A DNA stretch of 63,924 bases from an uncultured Chloroflexales bacterium. Lineage in GTDB: Bacteria > Chloroflexota > Chloroflexia > Chloroflexales > Chloroflexaceae. Where the stretch lies: the NCBI GenBank assembly GCA_937902315.1, contig CALGUG010000036.1, positions 1-63,924 on the forward strand. Reading direction: 5' to 3'. Made by a program: the position numbers and the translations under genes. Each line of letters opens with the position of its first letter. Within the stretch, counting starts at the first letter, position 1. Below are positions 43,551-52,551 of this stretch, one piece after another. A model generated the notes under the pieces. That model did not search any database. It had not been told where the DNA came from and saw only the letters and a list, made by a program, of their open reading frames with translations.

Positions 43551-44279
43551 ATGCCAGTAGACACACCTATCGATGAACTTGTGCGGCAGTTGAGGCGGAT
43601 CGGTTTGCGCCCAAGCGAGACGCTTGTGAAGCGCATTCTGGCTTTCGGCTCAGAGGCCCGCGATGCGCTTTTGGCGCTTGCTAGTGATCACAGCCTTTTG
43701 CATGAGGAGTCGCCCCTCTGTTGGGCGCCTGTACATGCCGTGCGTATCTTGGGCGAGTTACAAGATCCCAGCACGATTCCTGCGCTGCTTGGTCTCTTCC
43801 CGATCGAGCTTCGCGACGAAGAAGAACAGCCGCCCCAGGTTTGGGCGCTCGATGCCGCTCAGACCATCGGCCATATGGGCGCGCCCGCGCTCGAGCCGCT
43901 GTGGGATTGGTTCGACAACCTTGAGCACTCGATGGCCTCGCGGTCGGCGGCTGCCGATGCGATCGCCTATGTGACCGCAGTGGCTCCCGAGGAGCGCGAA
44001 GGCGTAATCGCTAAACTGAATGAGCGGCTTGCCAGCAGCGAAGATAAATCTCAGACCTCCTTTATCGTGATGGCGCTGAGCCGTTTGGCGGCTTCTGCTA
44101 GCTATCCTCAGGTGATGGCTGCCTTCCGTGAGGGTCGGGTCGATACCAACTTGATTCAAGCTAGCTCCGCTCGCCAGTTGATTTTGGGCAAAGGCACGCC
44201 GAACCTGAAGTGCGCAACCCACACGCTCTGGGAGCGCTACGATCAGCACGGGCCATTCGCACAAGCACCACAGCAATAG
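43551..44279 (+). CDS. HEAT-repeat protein
   Basis: 242 aa from ATG 43551 after GGAAG. Several roughly 30-35-residue helical repeats are visible, such as VHAVRILGELQDPSTIPALL, DAAQTIGHMGAPALEPLWDW and SFIVMALSRLAASASYPQVM. HEAT arrays bind proteins. It is followed at 11 bases by the HNH fusion gene, so the two probably share an mRNA. Function unknown. Confidence 0.8.
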   Translation: MPVDTPIDELVRQLRRIGLRPSETLVKRILAFGSEARDALLALASDHSLLHEESPLCWAPVHAVRILGELQDPSTIPALLGLFPIELRDEEEQPPQVWALDAAQTIGHMGAPALEPLWDWFDNLEHSMASRSAAADAIAYVTAVAPEEREGVIAKLNERLASSEDKSQTSFIVMALSRLAASASYPQVMAAFREGRVDTNLIQASSARQLILGKGTPNLKCATHTLWERYDQHGPFAQAPQQ

Positions 44280-44290
44280 GATTATCGACT

Positions 44291-44842
44291 ATGCGACTTC
44301 GCACCCATCTCTGGACCTCTGCTGTAACGGGTCTGTTGTGTTACCCTCGTTCTCCTGCCAAGGCGGCGCTGGTGCTAGCTGGTGGTGTGCTGATCGATGT
44401 CGATCATATTGTTTTGTATATGCTTCAGACGGGCGATTACAGCTTGGTCGGAGCGCTGGTCTATGACCGCTACCGTAATCGCCCGTCGTGGCCTGGCGAT
44501 ACTCGCCCGCGCTACGGCTCTCTGCGCTCGTGGGTACACCACCCGATCCTACTGCCGATCTTAGCTTGGGTGATCGCAAAAGTACCCTTGGTGCGCCCAG
44601 TTGCGATCGGCCTCTTGCTTCATCTCAGCCTCGATCATATGTTTGATCCGCTGCTCTGGCCGGTCTATTGGCGTGCCAAAGGTCATTGCGAATTGTGCGG
44701 CACAAAAACAGAGAAACCTCGCATTCACTACATTGTTCACCCAGCCGATGGCGGATCGTGGAGGCCTGATAATATGGTCGTGCTCTGCCGCGCCTGCCAT
44801 CGCAAAGCGGCAGCTGCTTATCCCACATATCCTCCTGCTTAA
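44291..44842 (+). CDS. YdjM-like membrane metal-dependent hydrolase fused to an HNH domain
   Basis: 183 aa from ATG 44291. The N-terminal part (1-125) is hydrophobic with HLWTSAVTGLL, VLIDVDHIVLYML, WVHHPILLPI and HLSLDHMFDPL; these spaced His/Asp residues match the YdjM/DUF457-like membrane hydrolases. The C-terminal 50 residues form an HNH nuclease-type module: CELCGTKTEKPRIHYIVHP, DNMVVLCRACHRK (two CxxC pairs, His and Asn). A membrane-anchored HNH protein is unusual. It lies 18 bases before the SWIM-domain gene. DNA cleavage is an inference; the motif may only bind zinc. Confidence 0.75.
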   Translation: MRLRTHLWTSAVTGLLCYPRSPAKAALVLAGGVLIDVDHIVLYMLQTGDYSLVGALVYDRYRNRPSWPGDTRPRYGSLRSWVHHPILLPILAWVIAKVPLVRPVAIGLLLHLSLDHMFDPLLWPVYWRAKGHCELCGTKTEKPRIHYIVHPADGGSWRPDNMVVLCRACHRKAAAAYPTYPPA

Positions 44843-44860
44843 TGGAGCAAGGCTCATGAT

Positions 44861-47059
44861 ATGGAAGCTCTTGCGTCGATAACTGCGGAGATAGATCAGC
44901 TCACTGTCAACGATCTGACCCGTATTTTCGATAACCGCACCTTTTTGAAAGGCCGCGCTCTGGCTAACGACCGAGGTGTTAGCACTCCGCGCGCAAATCA
45001 CAATCAGCTCTCGGCGAAGGTCTACGATAAAGCTGGCTATATCTATCGAGTCAATGTCACTGTTGCAAGCGATGGCATTCAAACCCGCTGTAGCTGCCAG
45101 CGCGATATACCTTGCGCCCACGCGGCGGCATTGCTGATTCTCTGGGTTCAGCAACGCCAAACCTTTCTGTTCACCCCGCTCGATAAACGCAGCCGTCCGC
45201 TGCCATCTCCAACGGCCTATAGCATTTGGCAGGGTCAACCCAACGAAGAGCATACCGCCTCATTCCTTTTGGCGGCTCAGAAGCTTCCAGATCTGCGCAA
45301 GATCGCGCGAACGCTGGGGTTGTCTGACACAGGTCAAGCAAAAGAAAACTTGATCTGGGAGATGGCTCCTATGTTAGGCCTGGCCGAGAAAATAGGCCCG
45401 CTCTTGGCGAGCTGCGATCAGCACGAAGAGGCAGTTTTGCAGGTTTTAGCGCTCTTCGACGGCGATCTCGGGCCAGCCGAGATCACAGCGGTGTTGGAGA
45501 AACTGGGCGGTACGAAGCTTCAGGTAGCCAACACCCTCAAAAGCTTACAGAGTCGTGGCCTAGCGCTGAGCCGTAAGCCGAGTCTGCCCAACGCACCCTT
45601 CTGGAGCGTTCCGAGCGAAATATTGCCCCATCTGCCCAAGGGCAACTTAGCTTTGGCGCAGGCTTGGCAAGGAGCCGATGACCCAACTCCTCCCCCCTTC
45701 GATCTGCTTGTGGTGCTACGCGCCTTTTGCTTCTTGGTGGAAAAAGAAGATCTGCCAGCTCAACCCCCTCGCGGACAAAGCTTGTCGGGAGTGCGCTATA
45801 GCTTGTTGGTTGATTGGGTCGAGGATGACGAGGAGGCTCCCTATCTCAATCAGCCGGACGCGACTGGTTCGTACGATTTTGCGGCTGTGGAAGAGGCGCC
45901 TTTGGTGCTCAAATCGGAGCAACTAGAACAGATCGCCGAGCGCTTGCAGGCCCCGCCCGCTCTGCTGGCTATGATCGTGCGCTTGCTCAAACAGCTCTAC
46001 CTGATCGAAGTGGTTGATGGCAAGTTACGCCTCCGCGACCGCATGCAGCAGTTTTGGCAGCGTAGCGAAGATGATCAGCTTCGCTTACTACTCTCGACTT
46101 GGGCCAACGATCAGCGCTGGAGTGAGCTGCACGGCGTGGTGGAGATCCAGATGCGCCATACAATGCGCAGCTTCTTTTCAAATACGGTGGCCGGATTCTT
46201 CACCGAATGGGCCTTGCTGCGTCGTGCGATTGTACGCCTTGTTCGCCACCTTGTGCCCGAGCAAACTTACGACCTTGCCGATCTCTACCAGCGTTTGCAG
46301 GGTATCGTCCCCAAGCTGGGCAAGCATCTGATAGGCAACCGCTCTGAAGAGGGTTGGCGTTTAGTCGACGTGCAGAAGCAGCCACTCAAGCTTGATGGGC
46401 CGAGCAGTTGGCAAACGGTCTTCTTGCCCTATCTGCGGGAGGTTCTTACCTATCTCAGTTATTTCGGTGTTGTTCAGATCACCCATCAGGGCGCGAGCAT
46501 TAAACTGACCGCTCGTGGTGCACGTTTGCTCGAGTTGCAGCCCAGTGCGATCTCCAGCTATGTGAAGCCAGAGCTTTCGATCGATAGCGATCTTCGTATT
46601 AAGCTGCCTATTCAGCAGGCTCAGAGCGCGCTTCTCGCTCAGCTCGAGCAGTTTAGCGACTTAGTTGAGTTTTCCCAAGCGCATTTTTATTACCAGATCA
46701 GTCCGAGGAGCATGCGCGACGCGCTCGCCGCTGGCCTAGATGCTCGGGCAATTATTACGCTTTTAGAAACACACTCTAAGCCGCTTTCCAAACAGATCGT
46801 GACCACGCTGCACGACTGGTCACGATCCTTGGGCCAAAGTCAGTTCTACCCGAATCTCGCTGTGTTGGAACTCGCAGACGAGCTGTTAGTAAGCGAGCTC
46901 TTGCGCCAGACTCGACTTGCTTCGGCCATGTTGTATCAGATAAGTCCGCGCCTGTTGCTGCTCGACTCGGCTCAGCTACCCGCTTTGTGGGAAGAATTAG
47001 TCCTTAAAGGCTATACTCCTCAACGCGCTCGCTTGTTGAACTCATTCAATGAGAGCTAG
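44861..47059 (+). CDS. SWIM zinc-finger protein with XPB/Ssl2-like domain
   Basis: 732 aa. A SWIM finger near the N-terminus (RCSCQRDIPCAHAAALLILW) is followed by a long helical region with repeated winged-helix-like segments (EITAVLEKLGGTKLQVANTL, LAMIVRLLKQLYLIEV). The C-terminal part (about 600-700, YQISPRSMRDALAAGLDARA) matches the XPB/Ssl2-like helicase C-terminal type domain, without any Walker motif. It therefore probably binds DNA or protein but is not a motor. It shares the last domain with the protein at 47928. Function unknown. Confidence 0.75.
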   Translation: MEALASITAEIDQLTVNDLTRIFDNRTFLKGRALANDRGVSTPRANHNQLSAKVYDKAGYIYRVNVTVASDGIQTRCSCQRDIPCAHAAALLILWVQQRQTFLFTPLDKRSRPLPSPTAYSIWQGQPNEEHTASFLLAAQKLPDLRKIARTLGLSDTGQAKENLIWEMAPMLGLAEKIGPLLASCDQHEEAVLQVLALFDGDLGPAEITAVLEKLGGTKLQVANTLKSLQSRGLALSRKPSLPNAPFWSVPSEILPHLPKGNLALAQAWQGADDPTPPPFDLLVVLRAFCFLVEKEDLPAQPPRGQSLSGVRYSLLVDWVEDDEEAPYLNQPDATGSYDFAAVEEAPLVLKSEQLEQIAERLQAPPALLAMIVRLLKQLYLIEVVDGKLRLRDRMQQFWQRSEDDQLRLLLSTWANDQRWSELHGVVEIQMRHTMRSFFSNTVAGFFTEWALLRRAIVRLVRHLVPEQTYDLADLYQRLQGIVPKLGKHLIGNRSEEGWRLVDVQKQPLKLDGPSSWQTVFLPYLREVLTYLSYFGVVQITHQGASIKLTARGARLLELQPSAISSYVKPELSIDSDLRIKLPIQQAQSALLAQLEQFSDLVEFSQAHFYYQISPRSMRDALAAGLDARAIITLLETHSKPLSKQIVTTLHDWSRSLGQSQFYPNLAVLELADELLVSELLRQTRLASAMLYQISPRLLLLDSAQLPALWEELVLKGYTPQRARLLNSFNES

Positions 47060-47071
47060 CTCGCTTTTCAC

Positions 47072-47809
47072 TTAGACTACGCTGCTATTGTTGCGCGCCA
47101 AAAGGAAGCGGTATCCAACGCCACGGACGGTTTGAATGTAGCGTGGCGATGCGGGATTCTCTTCGATCTTTTCGCGCAAGCTGTGAATATGAACATCGAT
47201 CGTGCGTGGGCCGCTGTTGATCGAATCAGACCAGATCTGTTCCATCAAGTGGGCGCGCGACAGCACGACATTACTGCGCTGCATCATATAAGCGAGCAGT
47301 TCAAACTCTTTATGAGTGAGATCGAGCTCTTCATCGTTGCGCCAAGCGCGTCGACTGATCGTATCGATGCGTAAAGGGCCAGCTTCGATAATGATATCGT
47401 TGGCCTCTTGGCTGCCGAATTGCGGGGTGAGCGCTGTCGGACGGTGCCAGCGCAAGAGCGAGCGTACACGGGCCTGAAGCTCGCCGAGACTGAACGGCTT
47501 AGAGATAAAGTCGTTGGCACCAAGCTCGAAACCAGCGATGCGATGCAGTTCATCTTGCATTCCGCTCAAAATCATAATCGGCACATTCGTGATCTGGCGC
47601 AGCGAACGACAGAGTGAGTAGCCGTCAAGGCGGGGTAATAAGAGATCAACTACAATCAGATCAGGAGCCAGCGTGCGGGCGAATTCCAAACCTTCTGAGC
47701 CGTCACTTGCGATTGTCACATCATAGCCCGCCTCGCTGAAGGCTGTCGAAAGCAGGTCAAGAATCGCTTGATCATCGTCGATGACGAGAATATGTGGACG
47801 AACTTCCAT
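47072..47809 (-). CDS. OmpR/PhoB-type response regulator
   Basis: 245 aa from ATG 47809 after AAGGGATC. The receiver domain has ILVIDDDQAILDLL, phosphoacceptor Asp in LIVVDLLLPRLDGY, and Lys in DFISKPFSLGEL. The C-terminal winged helix has LTHKEFELLAYMMQRSNVVL and RTIDVHIHSLREKI, ending IQTVRGVGYRFLL. No sensor kinase is adjacent, so it is an orphan here. It sits antisense between the two XPB/Ssl2-like genes. Confidence 0.95.
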   Translation of the reverse strand: MEVRPHILVIDDDQAILDLLSTAFSEAGYDVTIASDGSEGLEFARTLAPDLIVVDLLLPRLDGYSLCRSLRQITNVPIMILSGMQDELHRIAGFELGANDFISKPFSLGELQARVRSLLRWHRPTALTPQFGSQEANDIIIEAGPLRIDTISRRAWRNDEELDLTHKEFELLAYMMQRSNVVLSRAHLMEQIWSDSINSGPRTIDVHIHSLREKIEENPASPRYIQTVRGVGYRFLLARNNSSVV

Positions 47810-47927
47810 TACGGATGATCCCTTTTCGTGTGTTGATAATGAAGTCATAGCCTATACAGTCCGATCTGGTATGTGATTGGGAATAGAGACAAGTACAACC
47901 ACCAACCTCTAGGCGAGGATGCGATCT

Positions 47928-50264
47928 ATGGAATTAGCTGATCTTCTCGATAAGTACACTAAAACGAGCCTATTAAGCATGGCGCGTCATCTCGGCCTAA
48001 GCGAATTGTCGAACGATCATGCCGAGCTGACCAGAGCGATCATCGAAGCGATGAATGATCCTGATGCCGTGCGATTGGCCTATGCAGGGCTTACTCTCAG
48101 AGAACGTCGCCTGCTTGAGTTTGTTCAGTTGCATGGGGGATCGATCAGCATATTGGCTCTACGAGCGCTTGCGTTTCGCGAAAAGATCAGTTTATCGAAT
48201 GCAGAGGGTTCGAGTTCGCAAATCAAACCTCGATCTGATTCAACAGTTTTTGAAGAGCAGTTAGCGGTACTTGCATCGCGCGGATTGCTTCTCACTATCA
48301 ACAAAAAACGTGATAGCCTGCTCCGTTATGAGTTCAAAGAACGGGCTATTATTCCTGAGCCAGTACGTGAACACCTACCAACCGTCTCGCTTGACACAAG
48401 CCTTACTCCAACAACACCACCTCCTTATATCCGTTACGGCGATGCGGCGAGCTTCCAGCGTGATCTCTATCTCTACTGGAGTTACATCCGCGACAACACA
48501 GTGAGCGTCACAACACGTGGTTTGATAAAAAAAACACAGCTTAAGAAGATTAACCAGACCTTATCAAAACCTGATGCGCTCGATGATATTCGTGATGAAA
48601 CTCGAACAGGTCGCTTACGTTTCTTACGTGAATGTTTGTTAGTTAATCAATTAATCCAACAAGAAGGCAACAGGTTAGTCGTTACGCCTCAGAGCGAGCA
48701 TTTTTTCTCGAAACCTTTGGCCGAGCGCGCCCGGCTGATCTTTGATGGGTATCGTCAAAACCAGTTCTGGAATGAACTACTGCAAATACCGTGCCTCGTA
48801 CTTGAGGGAGACCGTATTAATCCACGTTTCGCGCCAGAGTTGGTGCGCGGGGCGCGCCAAAAAATCTTATATTGTTTACAGACAATTCGTTTGCAAGATT
48901 GGTTAACATTTGAAGTGCTCGAAGATTTCATTCGTAATCGCGACTACGAATTTCTGTTCGAACGAATCGAAACCTTCTTTTTTGGTCGAATGGGTCGCTC
49001 GCTTCCCTATTTGTATACCGGCAATAGTCTGGGCTGGAATTTTTATGAGCTGAGGGAGAAGAACGGCGAGAGGTACGCCTATGAGATTGAGGATGAAGAG
49101 ACGGGCTGGGATCTCGTTGAGGCAGGTTTTATAGCAGCGGTGATCGCTGAGCCGCTTGCTTGGATGGGCTTGGTCGATTTGGGCTTTGAAGAGGCGCAAG
49201 ACGATGGCCCAGATGCGGTCGATACAGTGTTCTGCATGCGTTTGAACGAGCTTGGCGCCCACCTGCTGCTCGGTACAGAACTGAACGCACAAGCTTTGCA
49301 AGCCCAAGGTCGTCTGATTGTGCAGGCGACCTTCCAAGTGTTGCACTACCCACCGATCAGCGAAGAGCGTCTATCGCTGCTCGATCGGGTCGCTGAGCGG
49401 GTGCGGGTCGAGCAGGTGGCCGAATACCGCCTAACGCGCGAGTCGCTCTATCGTGCTCGTCAAACCTTCCAGCTCACGGCCGAGCAGATCATCAAGCTGT
49501 TGGAAGAGGCGAGCGGCGAGCCTTTGCCCCAAAATGTGGCCTACACCTTGTTGGAATGGGGTCAGGCTCAGGAGCGTATTCGCCTCTACGAAGAGGTAAT
49601 GCTCTTTCAGGTCGCTCAGCCCGAACTGCTCGACCGGCTATTGGCCGAGCCAACCAGTGCCACTTTGATCGCGCGGCGTCTCAGCCCTAACCTCGCTCTG
49701 GTAGATAAGAGTGTCCAGGCCGAACTCGAACAGGCTTTGCTGAATATGGGGCAGCTTGCGCTGGTCTACGATACGCCCGAGGTGCTTAAAACGGGCGGCG
49801 ATTGGATCGAGATCGATAGCAATGGCTTGATAACGCTCAAACCGCAAGCGCCGAGCGTCTATCTGCGTCCTGCGCTGCGTCGTTTCTGTCTAGAAAATCA
49901 GGCTGGCTTCTTGCCCAACGAGGCCTTGGTGCGCCAAGCCTTCGCCGATGGTCTAGAACTTGACGAACTGCTTGGGCAGCTTCGGCTTTGGGGCTGCCAC
50001 GAGCTGCCCAAAAGGCTTGAACGCCAGCTCTATACTTGGTCGGGATCGCCTGGCGAGCTTGTTTTGGAGCGCCCGCTCTTGCTGAAGCTTGAAAATGAAC
50101 AGTTGGCCGAGCGCTTGCTGCACGATCCTGAGTTGGCTGCTCTGCTCAAGCCCTATCGCCCGTTGGGGACTGTGCTTGAGGTCAGCGCCGATCAACTGGC
50201 TCAGCTCAAAGCCCTATTGGCAGAGCGCCATATCAGCTTGCTCGATCGAGACGAGGTCGATTAG
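47928..50264 (+). CDS. Large XPB/Ssl2-like domain protein, no motor motifs
   Basis: 778 aa from ATG 47928 (GAGG upstream; ATG 47919 possible). The N-terminal part has winged-helix-like elements (LADLLDKYTKTSLLSMARHL and LTLRERRLLEFVQLHG). The C-terminal half has YRLTRESLYRARQTFQLTAE and SGEPLPQNVAYTLLEWG, typical of the XPB/Ssl2-like family domain also seen in the protein at 44861. No Walker A or DEAD box is present. The front third (48.2-49.0 kb) is visibly more AT-rich than the rest. Function unknown. Confidence 0.7.
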   Translation: MELADLLDKYTKTSLLSMARHLGLSELSNDHAELTRAIIEAMNDPDAVRLAYAGLTLRERRLLEFVQLHGGSISILALRALAFREKISLSNAEGSSSQIKPRSDSTVFEEQLAVLASRGLLLTINKKRDSLLRYEFKERAIIPEPVREHLPTVSLDTSLTPTTPPPYIRYGDAASFQRDLYLYWSYIRDNTVSVTTRGLIKKTQLKKINQTLSKPDALDDIRDETRTGRLRFLRECLLVNQLIQQEGNRLVVTPQSEHFFSKPLAERARLIFDGYRQNQFWNELLQIPCLVLEGDRINPRFAPELVRGARQKILYCLQTIRLQDWLTFEVLEDFIRNRDYEFLFERIETFFFGRMGRSLPYLYTGNSLGWNFYELREKNGERYAYEIEDEETGWDLVEAGFIAAVIAEPLAWMGLVDLGFEEAQDDGPDAVDTVFCMRLNELGAHLLLGTELNAQALQAQGRLIVQATFQVLHYPPISEERLSLLDRVAERVRVEQVAEYRLTRESLYRARQTFQLTAEQIIKLLEEASGEPLPQNVAYTLLEWGQAQERIRLYEEVMLFQVAQPELLDRLLAEPTSATLIARRLSPNLALVDKSVQAELEQALLNMGQLALVYDTPEVLKTGGDWIEIDSNGLITLKPQAPSVYLRPALRRFCLENQAGFLPNEALVRQAFADGLELDELLGQLRLWGCHELPKRLERQLYTWSGSPGELVLERPLLLKLENEQLAERLLHDPELAALLKPYRPLGTVLEVSADQLAQLKALLAERHISLLDRDEVD

Positions 50265-50309
50265 GCCAATGCCTGAGCGGTGGGCTGCTGCTCAAAGCTA
50301 AGCGGTCTT

Positions 50310-50470
50310 TCAAACAAATTATATGAAATCTGTTTGAATGTTCGGTTTTGGGGAGGCCTTTCGATACACATAGCTACAAGCCTCATTTGTTGGGCGGGAT
50401 GTTGGTAGCCGTAGGCGGACGCGCCAAGGAACAAATGGAAGGGAAAGACCTCGCCGTAGCTATGGGAAGC
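50310..50470 (-). repeat. Solo family-A arm with inner segment
   Basis: Core TAGCCGTAGGCGGACGCG at 50405-50422, outer end ACCTCGCCG near 50450. The segment before it matches the reverse complement of 15580-15660. No left partner is recognised. No gene in 50265-50724 apart from promoter elements. Confidence 0.7.
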
Positions 50471-50587
50471 AAGCAAGCGGATTTGCTATTCATCATCAAA
50501 AATGTGTTTTTTGTTCGATTTCTAATAGATTGTTAAACATACAAATAGTGTACAAGTTGCTCAAATCATGGTAAAATGGGAGACAGA

Positions 50588-50608
50588 TGGCGTGCTTTGA
50601 GCACGCCA
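50588..50608 (+). other. Hairpin upstream of CIRCE
   Basis: TGGCGTGC and GCACGCCA with a 5-base loop, about 20 bases before the CIRCE element. It may end upstream read-through or lie in the 5' leader; no T run follows. Confidence 0.45.
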
Positions 50609-50626
50609 ATGCTTTAACTTTCTCAC

Positions 50627-50653
50627 TTAGCACTCTCGCAGGGAGAGTGCTAA
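50627..50653 (+). promoter_or_regulatory. CIRCE operator of HrcA
   Basis: TTAGCACTC (50627-50635), 9-base spacer, GAGTGCTAA (50645-50653): the exact CIRCE consensus bound by HrcA. It lies 71 bases before the hrcA start, so the hrcA-grpE-dnaK-dnaJ unit should be heat-induced by release of HrcA. Confidence 0.97.
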
Positions 50654-50724
50654 CTATCTGGATGAGGCCCTCCTCAAGTACGCGGTCGGGTCGGATTCAG
50701 CAGCTCTTAGGCGGAGGTCAGGAC

Positions 50725-51789
50725 ATGGCCGGGGAGTTGACAGAACGGCGTCAGATGATCCTGAAATTGGTGATTCAGGAATTTATCGAGACCGCCCAAC
50801 CGATCTCGTCGAAAATACTCGTCGAGCGTTATGGTTTAACCTATAGTCCGGCAACGGTTCGTAATGAATTGGCAGTCTTAGAAGAGTTAGGTTACCTAAC
50901 GCATCGCCATACTTCGGACGGACGTATTCCGACCGATATGGGGTATCGACTTTTTGTAGAAAGCCTGATGGACCGTGTTCCGCTTTCGCCAGCGGAGAAA
51001 CGCACGATCCGCCACCAATTCTATCAAGTTCGTTCTGACTTAGATCAATGGATCGAATTGGCAGGTGCCGTCTTGGCGCGAACGTCGCAAAACGCGTCGG
51101 TCGTGACCATGCCGCGCGCCTATGAAGCACGTTTTAAACATCTGGAATTAATTGCCATCCACGACACAACGATCTTGATGGTTTTGGTGTTGCACGATGG
51201 TTCAATTAAACAACAGACCTTAACGTTTGATACGCCGCGCACTCAAGAGGAATTGCGCCGCAGCAGTAACAAACTCAACGAGCATAACTACGAAGCGAGT
51301 GTGCGCGCTGTCGAGGATTTGCTCCAAACTGATTATGCAGCGGTAGTGCCCGTATTCGACGATCTCGAACATAAGGTGCTCGAGATGGTTATTCGGGCCA
51401 TGAACCAGCTTGAAGAACAGATCAACGCGAAGATCCATAGCGATGGGCTGTTGGAGATACTCAACCAGCCGGAGTTCTCTCAAGTGCAACGTGTGCGCCA
51501 AATGATCGAAATTCTTCAAAGCGGCAAAGGCTTGGGCTCGTTGATCCCGCAGGTCTTGGCCCGCGACGGCGTACAGGTTGTGATCGGTGGCGAACATGGG
51601 AAAGACGAAATGCGCGAGTATAGCGTGGTGTTGGCACGTTATGGCAGCAACGACCATGCGGTCGGTGTGCTTGGCGTGATCGGGCCTACCCGCATGGCCT
51701 ATCCGCGCTCGATCTCAACAGTCGACTATATCTCAACTGTGATGAGCGATCTGCTCGATGAGATGTACGGCGTAGATCGTTCGTCTTAA
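50725..51789 (+). CDS. hrcA: Heat-inducible transcription repressor HrcA
   Basis: 354 aa from ATG 50725, chosen for the GGAGG 9 bases upstream; the open frame extends back to 50587 through the CIRCE element and cannot be coding. The N-terminal winged helix has LTERRQMILKLVIQEFIETA, PISSKILVERYGLTYSPATVRNE-type block and GYLTHRHTSDGRIPT. The C-terminal HrcA domain ends VIGPTRMAYPRSISTVDYIS. Confidence 0.96.
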   Translation: MAGELTERRQMILKLVIQEFIETAQPISSKILVERYGLTYSPATVRNELAVLEELGYLTHRHTSDGRIPTDMGYRLFVESLMDRVPLSPAEKRTIRHQFYQVRSDLDQWIELAGAVLARTSQNASVVTMPRAYEARFKHLELIAIHDTTILMVLVLHDGSIKQQTLTFDTPRTQEELRRSSNKLNEHNYEASVRAVEDLLQTDYAAVVPVFDDLEHKVLEMVIRAMNQLEEQINAKIHSDGLLEILNQPEFSQVQRVRQMIEILQSGKGLGSLIPQVLARDGVQVVIGGEHGKDEMREYSVVLARYGSNDHAVGVLGVIGPTRMAYPRSISTVDYISTVMSDLLDEMYGVDRSS

Positions 51790-51875
51790 CCAGTACCACG
51801 ACGCACTATCCAAACCAATATATAAAAGAATGAGTTTCATTCTGGCATATATGGGCTCAGCTATAGAGGTGAAAG

Positions 51876-52424
51876 ATGAGTGACGGACAACAGAACAACA
51901 CTCCTACTCCCGAAGAGAATAATGAAAATAAAGGTGAAGTCTTGGAATTCGGACCGAGCATCGAAGAGGAACTGAAGCAGCAAATCGCTCTGGCCGAAAG
52001 CCAAGCTGCAGAATATAAAGATCAGTGGTTGCGCGCCGCTGCCGATTATAAGAACTTCAAGCGCCGGGTCGAAACGGAGCGGGCCGAATTGATCCGCAAC
52101 GCTAGCGCTGGTTTGATCGTCAAACTATTACCGGTTATCGACGACTTCGATCGCGCTATCGCCAACATTCCCGAAGAGATCGCCAACAGCTCTTGGTGGC
52201 AGGGTACACAACTCATTGTTCAGAAGCTGCGTACCGTGCTAGAGAGCGAAGGTGTCACCAAGATCGAAGCGCTTGGCAACGATTTCGATCCTAACTTCCA
52301 CGATGCGGTGCTTTACGAAGATGCACCGGGCCAAGATGGCAAGGTGATCGAAGAGCTACAGACGGGCTATAAACTACACGATCGGGTGTTACGCCCAACC
52401 GTTGTAAAAGTCGGACGCGGTTAA
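51876..52424 (+). CDS. grpE: Nucleotide exchange factor GrpE
   Basis: 182 aa. It releases ADP from DnaK. An acidic N-terminus precedes the long helix (AAEYKDQWLRAAADYKNFKR) and the beta domain with VLESEGVTKIEALG, DPNFHDAVLY and VLRPTVVKVGRG. It lies between hrcA and dnaK. Confidence 0.96.
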   Translation: MSDGQQNNTPTPEENNENKGEVLEFGPSIEEELKQQIALAESQAAEYKDQWLRAAADYKNFKRRVETERAELIRNASAGLIVKLLPVIDDFDRAIANIPEEIANSSWWQGTQLIVQKLRTVLESEGVTKIEALGNDFDPNFHDAVLYEDAPGQDGKVIEELQTGYKLHDRVLRPTVVKVGRG

Positions 52425-52434
52425 AGTAACATTC

Positions 52435-52484
52435 AAACAAGCACCAGAGCTGTTGCACTTCCTTCGCACACTTGGTGCTTGTTT
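52435..52484 (+). terminator. Hairpin between grpE and dnaK
   Basis: AAACAAGCACCA (52435-52446) and TGGTGCTTGTTT (52473-52484), 26-base loop. It could partly end or stabilise the message and set the ratio of hrcA-grpE to dnaK-dnaJ (inference). A separate dnaK promoter may lie after it. Confidence 0.6.
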
Positions 52485-52551
52485 ATTGATGATTTTATTA
52501 TTTTGAATACGCGTTTTTACAGCGTTATTCTGGCTGCTTTTAGGAGTTATT

